Positions 34,290 to 46,110 of a stretch of DNA of 64,000 nt are shown here, in pieces. The notes under the pieces are model-generated. The model was not told where the DNA came from. It saw only the letters and a program-made list of their open reading frames with translations, and did not search any database. A program made the translations under genes and the position numbers. Each line of letters starts with the position of its first letter. Positions within the stretch are counted from its first letter, which is position 1. The DNA is from Escarpia spicata (taxonomy: Eukaryota > Annelida > Polychaeta > Sabellida > Siboglinidae), in assembly GCA_963995525.1 (NCBI GenBank), contig OZ023214.1:13595267-13659266 (forward strand), in the 5' to 3' direction.

Positions 34290-34425
34290 TATACCGGCTG
34301 TTAGCGAGGGGCTTCGTTGGGAGGACGGGTGGAGGGGTGCACCGGCTGTTAACGAGGGGGCCCTCGAGTGCCATATGTGGGGCGGCGCACCGGTTGCTAA
34401 CGAGGGGACTCGCGGACGGCGACCA
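34290..34425 (+). repeat. Three short GC-rich repeats upstream of the neuropeptide promoter
   Basis: The phrase accggctgttaacgagggg occurs at about 34294, 34341 and 34390 with one- to three-base changes, period about 47-50. It lies just upstream of the TATA-like box and could be a regulatory array or a minor tandem repeat. Confidence 0.6.
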
Positions 34426-34429
34426 GATC

Positions 34430-35055
34430 GTAAACCGGAGATGTCGAAAACAGATGCCGTCAAACATGTAAAAATGAATTGTATTGATTACTATGGGTCA
34501 AGGATTCAGCACCTCGTTTGCCACATAAAATTATATATACTATTGATGTATCTGCTGAGAAAGACTGCACGGTTTCGTCAAACCTGGGGTTATTACAACA
34601 ATTAGATATGTCGTTGATTGACATAAATTCACAAAGACCGAAACAAATTCTAACTTAATATATATGATAATACTCATATTTTGTGGTACGTTCCTAGTGA
34701 CACGAACAGCTGGTGGACACTATAAAACACGCGGTCAAGGGAAACGCCGCTAATTCAGTCGGCCGACTATCACTTTGCATCCACGTAATTAGGTATTGGT
34801 CATATATTTTATTATTTTGGAATACAATTATCAACATGTTCCGTCTACAAACTGTGAATGCTGAGCTAATTAAACACAATTCTCACATCAAAATAAGTAA
34901 AATAAATTAATTGACTCATAACTTCGCTGAAAATCAAATTAAGCCAATTTAAACAGAAAATATGAAACAAAGAATTTGCAATTTAAAATTGTCATTGACA
35001 TCACTATCATGGGACATGTGTAATTTGAGGTCATACAAAAAACAACACCGTTGAA
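34430..35055. other. Intergenic stretch
   Basis: AT-rich, no gene supported. Confidence 0.5.
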
Positions 35056-35059
35056 TGGT

Positions 35060-35940
35060 CAAAGTGTACATTTTCCGGGCGGTCACTCACTCAACCCTTA
35101 ATTGACCGAGACGAACGTTGGGGTGCACATCTGGATGAGTTGTTAGCTCCCACCGGTCTCTGTCTCGTGTTGCTGCAGGTCTTTGTGCGGCAACTCAGTC
35201 CATTCTGTGATGTTGTCGAGCCACATCTTTCTCGGTCTTCCCCTTTTTGAGTAATTCGTTGGCGATGAAGTTGAGGCGTGTGGCGTGTCCATATCACTGT
35301 AGCTTTTTTGTGAGTATTTAATCTCGGAAGCCTGCTCCTCTCGGTTTCTGCATTTCAATTCCAGCTTTGACGACCGTAGGTCACTATGGTCACCACTAGG
35401 CTCTTAAACAGTTTGATCTTTGTTGCAGTAGTGATGTTGTTGTTATTCCTTATCTGTTTAAGTCTTGCCATAGCTGATATTGATTGGCGTATTCTGGCTT
35501 GTATTTCCTCATTTCAGCTACATTCCTATGATATAATAGCAACCAGGTAGTTGAACGATCTTACTTGTTCGAAATGTTTTCCGTTAATCATTACCCTGTT
35601 GGTTTTCTCGTTGCAACTCTTTGTTATCATTTTGTGCTTATCTGAGCACATTTCCATGCCATATGCCTTTTCTCTCGTTTCGAGTTTTATTGTTAGTTCC
35701 TGTAGTTCATTTTCTGTTCCCCTGTAAGGTCATCAGTAATGCAGATATTATTTATTACTCTCCCATTGATAGAGACTGTGCTGTTCAGTGCTTCTTGCAG
35801 GATGTTTTTAGTAACTGGTTAATAGTACTGGTGATAGTAGGCATCCTTGGCGTACCAAAACATTTGTTCGAAATGGGGGACCTATTTGCCATACATTGAG
35901 TATTGTTTTAAAATTTGCCAAAGCCCTTCTTACGAAACAC
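35060..35940 (-). pseudogene. LINE reverse transcriptase C-terminal half, antisense, decayed
   Basis: On the minus strand the order is VRQGCLLSPVLL (35865-35830, the conserved RQGCxLSP motif), a frame-broken palm region, EIQARIRQSISAMARLKQIR (35515-35455), TTATKIKLFKSLVVTIVTYG, and at the 3' end GRPRKMWLDNITEWTELPHK (35255-35190). This is the layout of CR1/RTE-like pol ends with the GRPRxRW..NI.eWTgl motif. Many stops and shifts; the catalytic FADD region is not intact. Confidence 0.8.
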
Positions 35941-35944
35941 TCAA

Positions 35945-36300
35945 GGGGGTGTCCACCTAGAGTAGTCTGGGGGGGGGCACAAACCTCCACTGGCGGCCAT
36001 ACAATGGTGTAGAAAATGTAGAAAAATGTTCGCTCTCGCGCCGCCATAACTTCAGTTTCCGCTGTCTGGGCCCGACCGGTGACATATGGAGACGGGGGTG
36101 GGTGTGTGTGTGGGGGGGGATGCTGTTGAAAATTGTTCGCCGCCGCGTCGCCGTAATTTCTGGTTATTGTAACCTGAACGGGGGCACGTTCCCAGGCGTC
36201 TATGATCACGCGGGCCCATTCAAAAAGGTCTACGTCATGCAAAATTCAAAAGGTCTAGGGGGTACGTGCCTCCAGGCCCCCCAACGGTACTCCGTTGAGC
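35945..36300 (-). repeat. GC-rich dispersed repeat (GGCGGCGCAGCGGCGAA family), copy 1
   Basis: On the minus strand gaaattacggcgacgcggcg followed by gcgaacaattttcaacagca and a C-run matches 53525-53830 and 56890-57045. The shared phrases are ttacggcggcgcagcggcga, a.cattttcaacagc.cccccc and cgagacag. It sits next to, or inserted into, the antisense LINE. Confidence 0.65.
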
Positions 36301-36544
36301 AATTTTACCGTTCAGAGGATTATTGCCGTATATGTGCTTGATCTGTACTATTCGAATTAGAGCGAATTATATTTCCGTCAAGGTTTACCGTTATCGATGA
36401 TATGAGTACTAGGTCCTTAAAGCATTCTTTTCGAAATTCATGTCAAAGGTTCTCACATTTTATAGGGTAGATCAATTGTTCGCAAAGTAAAACGTAACAA
36501 ACGTACGTATGAATACAGTGGGAAACCGTCTTCTAGGTTTCCAT

Positions 36545-36680
36545 AATAATAATAGGTAACTACTTTTGCGCCTAAATAATCGGAAACTAAAGTCAGAGGC
36601 GTATCAATACAAAAGCATTAGCCAATCTCAGAATCGATAAGCCTACTAAAATCATCAACAGATGAGTCAATACGTACCCC
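36545..36680. repeat. Dispersed repeat, copy 2 (partner at 2371-2503)
   Basis: aataggtaactacttttgcg, cctaaataatcggaaac, gtcagaggcgtatcaataca, gccaatctcagaatcgataagcc and aaaatcatcaacagatgagt correspond in order to 2371-2503. Confidence 0.75.
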
Positions 36681-36809
36681 GGAATGATTTCTGCGACCTT
36701 CCAATTCGTGCTGCCTATTTACATTTCGCTGAATCTCACATTAGGTATAGTCAGATATATCGGTAAATAGTAGCGAAGGACGTTCGTTCCGTCTTACCAT
36801 ACAGTTAGG

Positions 36810-36925
36810 CTTTTTGATCAATCTCCGCTTTGCTGATAACATTGACCTTATAGGGAGAACAGAAAAGGAGCTACATGAAATAACAGCTAAACTTGAAACT
36901 CAAAACGAAACTGGTACTGATTAAA
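36810..36925 (+). pseudogene. Small reverse transcriptase fragment
   Basis: The translation FLINLRFADNIDLIGRTEKE and LHEITAKLETQNE is the FADD-box region of RTE/CR1-like LINEs, with the second catalytic aspartate changed to asparagine (FADN). Only about 38 residues remain. Confidence 0.75.
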
Positions 36926-37037
36926 TATTTTTGAAAACGGCATATTTGATTTATGCTCAGCGGAAAGTGTAGTGGCTGATGCACCGTCAGAAGGATTGGC
37001 AGTCTGGCTAGTGTTTATAAAGAGGGCAGTTAACGTG

Positions 37038-37039
37038 CG

Positions 37040-37113
<74 letters not shown>

Positions 37114-37222
37114 TACAGACATACAGACAGACAGACAGACAGACATAGACAGACACACAGGCAGACAGACACACATACAGAGACACAGACAGGCACACAC
37201 ACAGACAGGCAGACAGACAGGC

Positions 37223-37259
<37 letters not shown>

Positions 37260-37262
37260 GTT
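37038..37262. repeat. ACAG tetranucleotide microsatellite
   Basis: (AGAC)n with ACAC and ATAC interruptions. It creates the LSVCLSVCLSV frame on the minus strand. Confidence 0.95.
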
Positions 37263-37925
37263 AGAGAGGCAGACATATATATGTTGACCATAGATACATG
37301 TACGACTCCCATTTTGACATAACATGTCGCTAACATGGGAAACCCCTTTTAACAAAAAATAAATCGAATACATTCTAATAATAATAAATTTTAATAAAAA
37401 TAATATAATTCAATGTTAGTAAGTAAGTACAAAATTAATACATAATGACATAACATATTGTATACGACTATGTGTTACATACATAACAACTGTGGATAGT
37501 GCAGTGGGATTTATAATTCGTAATTCAGTAATAGTTTTTAAAACAAGTGCTGAAACTAGATAAACTGTATGTATACATTTATCAACGATAATGCTTGGAG
37601 TATTGTTAACTGCTTCTATTATCTTGCGTCGTATGTATTTTTCGTGATTGCATCTGGACATTCAGAAAAAAAGTCACAGCTATAACCAACAAGGTCAGCA
37701 GGTCGCCTGCTATGCAGCTAACAGCTCAACATGAACATAAACATAAGATTGTACAACAGTTACGTTCTGAGTAATACATATATTGCACGTCTTGTGTACT
37801 GGACAATGACAGAAATGATAGCACACAAGTTACCTTCCAGAGCATTATGTCTCGGGAAGTTCGTACGTGTATTCTAGTATAACAAAATCCCCAAACGAAG
37901 TGTTTAATTGGAAAATCAACACAGC
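37263..37925. other. Intergenic stretch
   Basis: AT-rich, no gene supported. Confidence 0.5.
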
Positions 37926-37929
37926 AATA

Positions 37930-38195
37930 CACATAGAGGGAGGGAGAGATGGCTTGGGCACGTTTGCCGAATATGCCGTGGAACAGTGTTCCAGACAGCT
38001 ATATATTGGACAGAAGACGGGAAAGGAGATGTGGTTTCAGAAACGTCATACGGGAAGAACCATCATGAGTGAGTTGACAACGCGCAGTCTAACCTGGGCA
38101 ACCATGACGAGGCGGGCTGCTGGTGGACACCAGTGACGTGATCTTGCGGAAGCTTTATGTGCCATCTGCGGCACGAAGAGGAGTCAGTGATATTT
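37930..38195 (+). pseudogene. LINE pol C-terminal tail
   Basis: RERWLGHVCRMPWNSVPDSY and ILDRRREGRCGFRNVIREEP, then in another frame DLAEALCAICGTKRSQ, match the extreme C-terminus of RTE/CR1-like elements (RWLGHVlRMp... ALCA.gg.KRS). Only the last about 80 residues remain. Confidence 0.7.
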
Positions 38196-39940
38196 ACTGA
38201 TCTTAAAACATCCTCCACAATTTATTTAGCCCACCGCCAGTCAGCTTCGTGATAATACGTGAAACACTACGCCTGAATGTCTAAACTCGCAAAGAACTGA
38301 TAGCTGTAAATCCTAAATATACTATACCTCGCTGTCATCATTTTAGAATTCCCGGAAGTATTCGATGGCCGACAACACGGACACGACTATTCAGATGGAC
38401 CACGCTACAATGGCGGAATAACTACTTAAATGAAACATATGCGGTGTACTAAGTGGGCGGCATCCAATGGAAATACACTCGAATATAACTAAGCATGCAT
38501 AAAATCGCACATTGATCTTACTAGAAATGCGCTATTATACTGGAAATGGCAATGCATTTCAAAACTCGCAAAGAGCTGATAGTTATAAATCATTTCTAAA
38601 TAAAAATACTTTCTTTAAAAGCCTAACTTGTGTATTGTGCAATGAATCTATTTAAAATATAAACCATTCATGTCCCTTGTGATGGCAAACTATAATATGA
38701 TATTATGTTTATAAAACACCGGAGAAGACGCAAATGACTTGAGTGCTCTCGAAAACGGAGAACACGTATGTACCATACGTGTCGCTGGGTTCGTGTTGCT
38801 GGCTGCACGTAAAATAAGCGAAATATCGCAATAAAAATGTACTAAGTAAGCTAAATAATCATAAACAAAAACAACTGTGTTCAGACGTACGGTTTCAAGC
38901 ATTAATTTTATGAAGCTACGCAATTACTTAGCGTCACGTGTTTGCGTAAACTACTATGTTTGCTTATAGTTAAAAAACAATCGCGTCATTTAGTAAGACA
39001 ATCATCTTAGCGTTACGAACGTTCTTAGCCGGTTCATGAAACCTGCCCCTGCACCTTTGCAAATTACATACAACAAATTGCGTTCAAGTTGAACGAAGTG
39101 GCGGCTTTGTCCAATTGCATGTGCTGCAACACCACTGCCAAGTACAATTACAGTGAAATGTATATCGCAAAGGTAACAGTTAGTATTTAGTTCACGTTCC
39201 TAACAATTCAATTTAGCCAAGTCAAACTCAGTTTTGGGGACTATGTTCTTTATCGTCCCAGTCGGTTGTCATGGGGTTTGAAAAAAATTGTATTAACGCG
39301 ATGTCCGCGTCGTGACAAAACAAAATAGTTTTGGACATTTGCGACATTCGTGGGTGATACGTCAACTGCGCGGCGTGTACTTCATATTAGTGTAATCACT
39401 GATGCTATTAATTGGTTGGGGAAGCGACGACGTTATTGGTCGACGTTTATGTCGATCTCGATTAATAACTTACACAACCAATTAATAAAACGCCTTATTA
39501 CAAGCTCTATCCAGTAGCGTAGTGCCAGTTATGACTGTGAAATGAATTCAGACGTGCCCGACCATATTTAATACTCCGCCACCGTTTCTGTCTATTACAG
39601 GGCTGCAATTCACAAATGTGTAATTTGGTGCATAACTTCTTCACCCTTAATCCTCGATATGTTTTTGTTGCATGCCGTTCCGTGACGGTAGTAAGTTTAT
39701 TTAACACGCATTATCACCAGCGTGTATCGTTGTGACAGCGCCCCCTTCTTGCAATAATATTACTAATAATAAAAACAACAATAACTGTTCTGTAGCGGCT
39801 CAATCCCCAGAACTGAGGCTTACAGAGGCGCAGTAATCTAGAACCGATCGTTTCAGCATGTAGGGAGAGCTATACAGAAAGACTGTTTGTTTGCGAAGTT
39901 CCCAGAAACATGATAAAGGTTACTAATGATATTTGAAAAA
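38196..39940. other. Intergenic stretch
   Basis: No gene supported. The phrase aactcgcaaagaactgatagctgtaaatc (38284) recurs as aactcgcaaagagctgatag ttataaatc (38564), a short diverged duplication. Confidence 0.5.
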
Positions 39941-39944
39941 CGAA

Positions 39945-40105
39945 GGAGCGTGGTGACCTAGCGTTTAGAGTGTCGGACTCTCAATCAATAATTTCTGGGG
40001 CGAACCCTTTTGCTGTCGTTTCGAACCTTGGAAAAGTTCGTTCACTCCACGACGCAACAAATCACTCAGCTGTATGAATGAATACCGGACAATAGAAAGT
40101 AAGTT
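39945..40105 (+). mobile_element. tRNA-derived SINE
   Basis: The head gagcgtggtgacctagcgtt followed by tagagtgtcggactctcaatc has the tRNA 5' half with an A box (gacctagcgtttagagtg) and anticodon-like stem. A B box-like gtttcgaacc lies at 40018-40027. The body continues with ttcactccacgacgcaac and actcagctgtatgaatgaat, ending near accggac. The stretched spacing between A and B boxes suggests decay. SINEs are copied by LINE machinery and transcribed by RNA polymerase III. Confidence 0.7.
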
Positions 40106-40439
40106 TTTAAAGTGCTGCAGTTGAACGATTGCTGCAACAAAGGAACGACTCGTGGGCCTATATGGGCATTGTAACGTCTGGCAATGATTCGGCCTATAGT
40201 CGAGTTGCCATTTTTGGAACCTGGAAATGGTTGGTAGTGTAATGTTTTGTTTGTTGAATCATGTAATTTATGGGTCCCTCAACTCAAATCAGCGGGATGG
40301 CAACTCGCCATCCTTGGGCAACTTGTGGGAACCAGGCAAATCCAAGATGGCAGCCGTGAACCTAGGTCAAATTAGAAAATGTGTTACACCTTTGCACTGG
40401 AGCATGCTAGGAACATGATGTTGGTGCCTATACACATGT

Positions 40440-40905
40440 TTTAGCATATGAGGAATTCAATGGAACCATTTCCAATGATATCCGACTATGTTCACGTGAC
40501 ATAAATTCAACATGGCCGTAATTTTCACCGAAAATAGCAAAAATCGAGCATAACTTTTAATTGGTTTATGCTAGAGACACGATTTTCGTGTCCATTCCTA
40601 TGTTTTGACATATCAGGAATTCAATGGAACCATTTCCAATGATGCCCGACTATGAACACCTGACCAAAATTCAAAATGTTCGTCATTTTTACCGAAAATA
40701 GCCAAAAATCGAGCATAACGTTTGATTGGTTAATGCTACAGACACGATTTTTGTGTTCATCCCTATGCTTTGCCATATCAGAAATTTAGTGGAATAATTT
40801 TCAATTACGCCCGACTATGAACACTTAAATTCAAAATGGTCGTCATTTGTACAGAAAATAGCAAAAATCGACCATGACTTGTGATTGGATGATGATAGAA
40901 ACATG
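40440..40905 (+). repeat. About 165-bp tandem subrepeats in the left arm of the PIN-gene element
   Basis: atatcaggaattcaatggaa with catttccaatgatgcccgactatga, accgaaaatagcaaaaatcgagcataac and tgctagagacacgattttcgtgt recurs three times from 40446, 40610 and 40780. Inverted copies are at 41880-42230. Confidence 0.85.
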
Positions 40906-41738
40906 ATTTCGGATAGGACACAGTATAGTATCGCAGCCTGACACTGCATGCATACCAAGCAGTTGGAGGGATTTCGGACCAAGGAGGAAAGAACTTTCAT
41001 TGATGTTGAGGATAGCCCCAGACCATTGGTCTAGCTGCACACGGGTTGTCGTCTGCATACTCCACACCCAGAAGATAAGCATAACAAAGACGTCAGTGTC
41101 ATCGCTGATCATTCTTACAGTTTTCTTACCATTCTTCACAGCCTCCAGAAGATAACTACTGGTAATAATATCTGCTACATCATGGCTGTATACGCCCTCC
41201 TCTCTTCCAATCATCGTCACATTATTGCCCAAATTGAATGTGGAGAGAACCCTAATGAGAGCCTTCTTATTTGCCTCGTCTTCATGATAGCATCGCGGCA
41301 TGAGAGCTTGCTGGATATTGTGATATTGTAGTCAACAGCCCATTTACCTGCAGGCCGGATTCGTTCATGGTCTTTTGCTGACGGGTCATCATAGCGAACG
41401 AAGATGACCAGCACTTCTGTTGATTGGTACTGGCTGAGTTCGTCCTTCATACTGTTGGCGAGATCTGAAGCAGACCCAGCACAGGGCCAAACAATATGAT
41501 ATAGAAGTTGCTGGCCAACGACGATTACTATGTCTGGAGCTGTTGGTTGAAGATCATCCACTTTCAGTTTAGAGACGAAAGTGGATTTTGTCCCAGTGCT
41601 CAGATATCCATATTCATATATGATTGATGCAGGGACAACGCACAGTTCATAGTCAAACATTTTTTTAATTCGACTTGCCGGTGCTGACCGTGATGAGACG
41701 ACTAAATGGTGATGCCATGCCATAGAGCGTCTTATCAC
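40905..41738 (-). pseudogene. PIN/FEN1-like nuclease-fold protein of mobile-element type, frameshifted
   Basis: On the minus strand 41738-41217 encodes WHHHLVVSSRSAPASRIKKM, PDIVIVVGQQLLYHIVWPCA, LVIFVRYDDPSAKDHERIRP and VDYNITISSKLSCRDAIMK. The reading then shifts frame near 41295 and continues as NKKALIRVLSTFNLGNNVTM, RMISDDTDVFVMLIFWVW and SLQLLGMHAVSGCDTI, ending in the arm repeat. This protein type (VIFDRYdd.SAKDHER... SDDTDVFVLL... LLGMHAvSGCDT) is found in many invertebrate and fish genomes as unannotated multi-copy genes. Its DxD-rich layout resembles PIN/FEN1-like folds. Here IVVG replaces the usual IVDG, so one acidic residue is lost. The C-terminal part after SGCDT is missing. Confidence 0.65.
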
Positions 41739-42439
41739 CTATGGCCACGCCACATTTGATTGAAAAATAACTTTCCACATTAACTAGTGCCAACGCCAAG
41801 TCAAAGAAAACATTTTCTATCATTGTACAACATTTATTTAACTTTTAATTAAGGTAGGTCAAGTGTGTACCAATACTGTGTTCTTGCCCAAATGTTAAGA
41901 CATAGGTAAAGACACCAAAATCGTGTCTCTGGCATATGTTCGGTAAAAATAGTGACCATTTAAAAATTTTGGTCAGGTGTTCATAGTCGGGCATCATTGG
42001 GAATGGTTCCATTGAATTCCTGATATGGTAAAACATAGGGATGGACACCAAAATTGTGTCTCTAGCATACACCAACCAAAGGTTATGCTCGATTTGTGCT
42101 ATTTTCGGTGAAAATGACGGCCATTTTTAATTTTTGTCATGTGAAAACATAGTCGGACATCATTGGAAATGGTTCCTTTGAATTCCTCATATGCCAATAT
42201 GCCTCATATGTGTATATACACCAAAATCATGTTCCTAGTAATGTAACACATTTTCTAATTTGACCTAGGTTCACGGCAGCCATCTTGGATTTGCCTGGCA
42301 CCCATAAGTTGCCCAAGGATGGCGCATTTCCATCCCGCTAATTTTAGTTGAGGGACACATAACGTACATGATTCAGCAAAAAGCACTACCAATCATTTTC
42401 GGGTTCCATACTGAACATAGTAGGGCAGCAACTCGACTA

Positions 42440-43600
42440 ATTATCTTTACGATGATATAGAAACACATTAGATTCCGCGGCTGGAACTCCACAAGTTGGA
42501 ACTCCACGAAATATTGAGCCCCCCCAAGTTCTCCACCCTCGTACGAATTTCGAAAATAAATCTATGAACCTATCTCAATGGGCCCTGTAGATCATATGCA
42601 AAATTTCAGCCCGATACATGCAAAACTGACGGAGATGTGGGGGCACAAACAAATAGAGAACGAACTGTTTTATAATTATAGATTATAATTGAAATGAAAA
42701 CACAACACATAACAAATGATTGACATTTTAGTTAAATTTCGTGACCGAAGATGTAGAATAGTTCAAAACCAATACTTACATACGTGGTACATGACAATTA
42801 CGTTTACATCAAGAACATCCAAATTCATTTCCAAATAAACAGTACACGATTTTCTGACAAACGATGTGTAAGGAATTAACAAATTGTGTGTCGTTCACTG
42901 GGTTATCAACGCAAAACAGGACACCTTGCAAATCGAAAGCAAAGACGGCGGACGAGGTCGGGAAGATCGTACGATTTCAACAATGTTTAAATTCTTCTTT
43001 TCTTCCCTTGTCTTCCTGTCTAGATCGTTGAGAATTTGTGGTGCAGAAAGGTTGAAAAGCGAGTGGAATTATTTATCGAGGATATTATTGTTGTCTTAAT
43101 ATTATTCATAAAGTAGCAGTAGGCATACATTGAGTAACAATTGTGCTTAAAGTTAGGTAAAGTATTTTAGAACACTTTAGCCTAGTGAGTGATAATAGGG
43201 TCATTTAGGCTTCGATAAGTATGTAAACAAGATTGAACAAACCTGATTATGTGGTAGAATATATAGGAAATAATGTAACATAAAACTACTTATATAAGAT
43301 AATATCTGAGTAAGCCAGAACCTGCTAGATACTTTGATTAGCAATCACATAAATAAGGCAGTCTAACGTAAAGTAATTGATTGTATTTATATTAAGTCAC
43401 TCGTGACACTGCCAGTAACGTTAGCGTTTTGTGATAGGGTAGATAGTCAGCTGCGTAATTACAATCTGCTGTAACATAAAGTGTGCTGTAGTACACAGGA
43501 AACAGTCTTTCTAAAGACTATCTTAGTTTTAAAAATGTAACGTTTGTGCACAGTAAACAGTCTTCTTAAATACTATATAGTGAATAATGTAAATACAGTT
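42440..43600. other. Intergenic stretch
   Basis: No gene supported. 42490-42660 contains text common to retroelement 3' flanks (gaactccac twice, gggcacaaacaaa.agagaac) but I cannot classify it. 43100-43660 may be the 5' leader of the LINE that follows. Confidence 0.4.
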
Positions 43601-43661
43601 GACTAAACTATTTTGAATAGCTAATTAAATTATTATCATTATTATTAAATCAATTCTGATA

Positions 43662-46110
43662 TGGCGCCTTGCAAGCGGCAAGTCAAAGCAAAGCAACACT
43701 TGGTGTGCGGTCACTGCCACAGCTGGGTGGATTTACCTTGTCTGTCTGTTGGAAGTCATGGGCAGATACTAAGGAAGAGGGATTCACCTTTCAGTGCGTG
43801 GGGTGTTGGAAGGTGGAATGTCTGCAGAAGGAGGTAGTTAGGTTGACAGATATTGTGAAGGGGATGGAGATGAGAATTAGCAAGGAGACAGTTGGAATGG
43901 AGAGGGACGACAGGGAAAGAGTTGGGAATACTGTGAGACTAAAGGAACAGAGTAGTGGCAAGAAGACTGAGGAAAGGAGACAGAGAGGATAGAAGATGAT
44001 TGAAGGGGAAGAGATTGGAGAAACGACGGCAGGAAGCGTGACAGGCGTGAAGGTGAGAGGGGAGAACGTGACCGTAGCTAAGGAGGTAGGAGGAAAAATG
44101 AGACGGGAGGGGGAGAAGAAAATGCGATGGGAGGAAAGTTGACGGAACGAAAGGAAGTGAAAGTAAATGTGACAGAAGAGAAGTCGATAAAGGGGACGAT
44201 GTCAGGAGGAAAGGTGACAAAGAAAAAAGTGGCAGGAAAGAATGGAACGGAAGAGAATGCGTCAGGAGAGAGAGAAGACGATAGGGTGGAAAGATAACAA
44301 CCAGACAGATGCAAACCTGAGGAGCTATTCTGAGACGATGACAGAGGGACCAATGAGAAAAGAGAGGGTGTTCATGAAAGACTCTATTCTGAGAAAGACA
44401 GATAAGACACTATAAGATAAGTGAGGGGGAGGACGTCATTGTTTCTTTACTGGGGGCTAGACTAGTACACGTAGGGACAAATAATGTAGACAGGGAGGGA
44501 ACAACTGGGATAGGACAGAAGTACAGACAGTTAGTGAGGAAGTTAAAGACGACAAGAGTTGAACATATTATTCTCTCAGGAATTTTGCCAGTTTTGGGAG
44601 GAAGGGGGTCAACCTGTAGAAACTGCAAGAGGATGGCGAGCAACGAACTAGTTGAGCAGATGTGTGAAGATTAGGGGGTGTGATTCATAGATATATGGAG
44701 ATTCTTTGTTGGGAGGGAAGATGAGAGATGGCCTCCATCTAAGTGGAAAGGGGCAGCAGTTTTCTCAGAGAACCTGCTGCGATACGTTGGCAATCGAACA
44801 GGTTGCATGTATTTAAGTTAGATGCGCAGGGGGGATTAACAGAGAAACCTAAAAATGGAGGGATAGATAAAGACAACTCAACTAAATTAGAAAAGGACAG
44901 CCGGGAAAACTGTTCTGAAGCTGGATATAAATGCGTTTGTTTAAATGCAAGGAGCATAGTAAACAAAAGAAGTGAACTAAAACATTATGGTAGAAGATAT
45001 TGACCCCCACATAATGGGTATAACCGAATCATTGGCCACCACTGATATATCAGATGCCGAAATAGGACTGACAGGCTATGTAATATTTAGGAAAGATTGA
45101 ATAGGAAGAAGGTGGAGTTATTTTATATATTAAAGAATCTATCCAGGCTTATGAAATAAAATTTGAAAGAGAAGCATATTGCTAAGAAGCTGTTTGGTGT
45201 AACATAGTTACAGGAAACTCAACGTTAACGGTTGGGTTAGTTTATCGAAGTCCAAACATAAGCATAGAAGAGAATGAAAAAGTACAAAACGCTATAAGGG
45301 AAGTGAGCAAACGGTACTGTATTTTTATGGGGATTTTAACCATGGTCATATGCAGTGGAAATCTCTACAGAGTACGGGGAGTGAGAATTTTTAGTTCTAG
45401 TACAAGATAGTTTCCTTTCTCCACGTGTGCTAGAACCAACCAGGGGTGAGAATGTGTTAGACATAGTTTTGTCCTCACAGAATGAAGTGGTTTACAATGT
45501 CAATATATGTGAGCCACTGGGGAGTAGTGATCACAACCAGATACATTTACCATCAAAATAAAATCAGAAAAGAATAGTAAAAAGCAGTAAAGGAGAAATG
45601 TCCACAAAGGAAGATGTAAGGACATGAGGGATTATTTAGCAAAGATAGACTGGAATAACACACTGAAGAATAAAACAGCAACAGAATACTGCGATATCTT
45701 AAAGGGGGATATTGAATGCATCGTCGATAAATCTGTTCCCTTGAAAAAACATGGGAAACTGTCCAGAAAGAAACACCTATCGAAAGAAGTCATTAAAAAA
45801 ATTAAGTACAAACAAATTATGTGGAAGTCATATAGACGAACTGGAAATGATGAAGACTGCAACATTTATAAAGAAGCACTTAACCAAGTTACAACTGGAA
45901 TTAGAAATATATAAAGAGTTAGCCTGTAATATAAAACATGACAGCAAGAGTTGTTATGCATATGTTCGGAGCAAACAGAAAATTCAGGATAAGGTCGGTC
46001 CTCTGGAAGATAGTGCTGGAAATATAATATCAGAGGGATTCTTAATGGCAGAAGACATGAATGACTATTTTAAGTTCGATGTTTACCGGGGAAGATATTA
46101 GTTCTCTGCC
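43662..46110 (+). pseudogene. CR1/L2-like LINE: PHD-like ORF1, SGNH esterase and endonuclease, cut before the RT
   Basis: The order is a zinc-binding PHD-like start (HLVCGHCHSWVDLPC, then FTFQCVGCWKVECLQ after a shift, 43705-43825), followed by a long charged spacer. An SGNH-hydrolase segment follows (ARLVHVGTNNVDREGTTGIG, HIILSGILPVLGGRG, 44457-44610). Next is an AP-like endonuclease with CLNARSIVNKRSELK (44940), MGITESLA, CIFMGDFNHGHMQW (45320-45357, one-base shift) and EPLGSSDHNQIHF (45512-45550). The linker RDYLAKIDWNNTLKNKTATE (45629) ends near NDYF..VFTGEDIS at about 46100. No RT follows. At least eight stops or shifts. Loss of the 3' half is unusual, because LINEs normally lose the 5' half. 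Confidence 0.8.

Larger units (their letters stand above)
40197..42439. mobile_element. 2.2 kb inverted-repeat element carrying a PIN-like gene
   Basis: The left terminus TAGTCGAGTTGCC (40197) and right terminus GGCAGCAACTCGACTA (ending 42439) are inverted. The sequence inside continues as long imperfect inverted arms (40197-40905 and 41870-42439) sharing gggatggcaactcgccatcc and atccaagatggcagccgtga, among others. If TA is counted as the target duplication, the TIR starts GTCGAGTTG. The arms contain about 165-bp tandem subrepeats. Between the arms lies a broken minus-strand gene. Confidence 0.7.
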
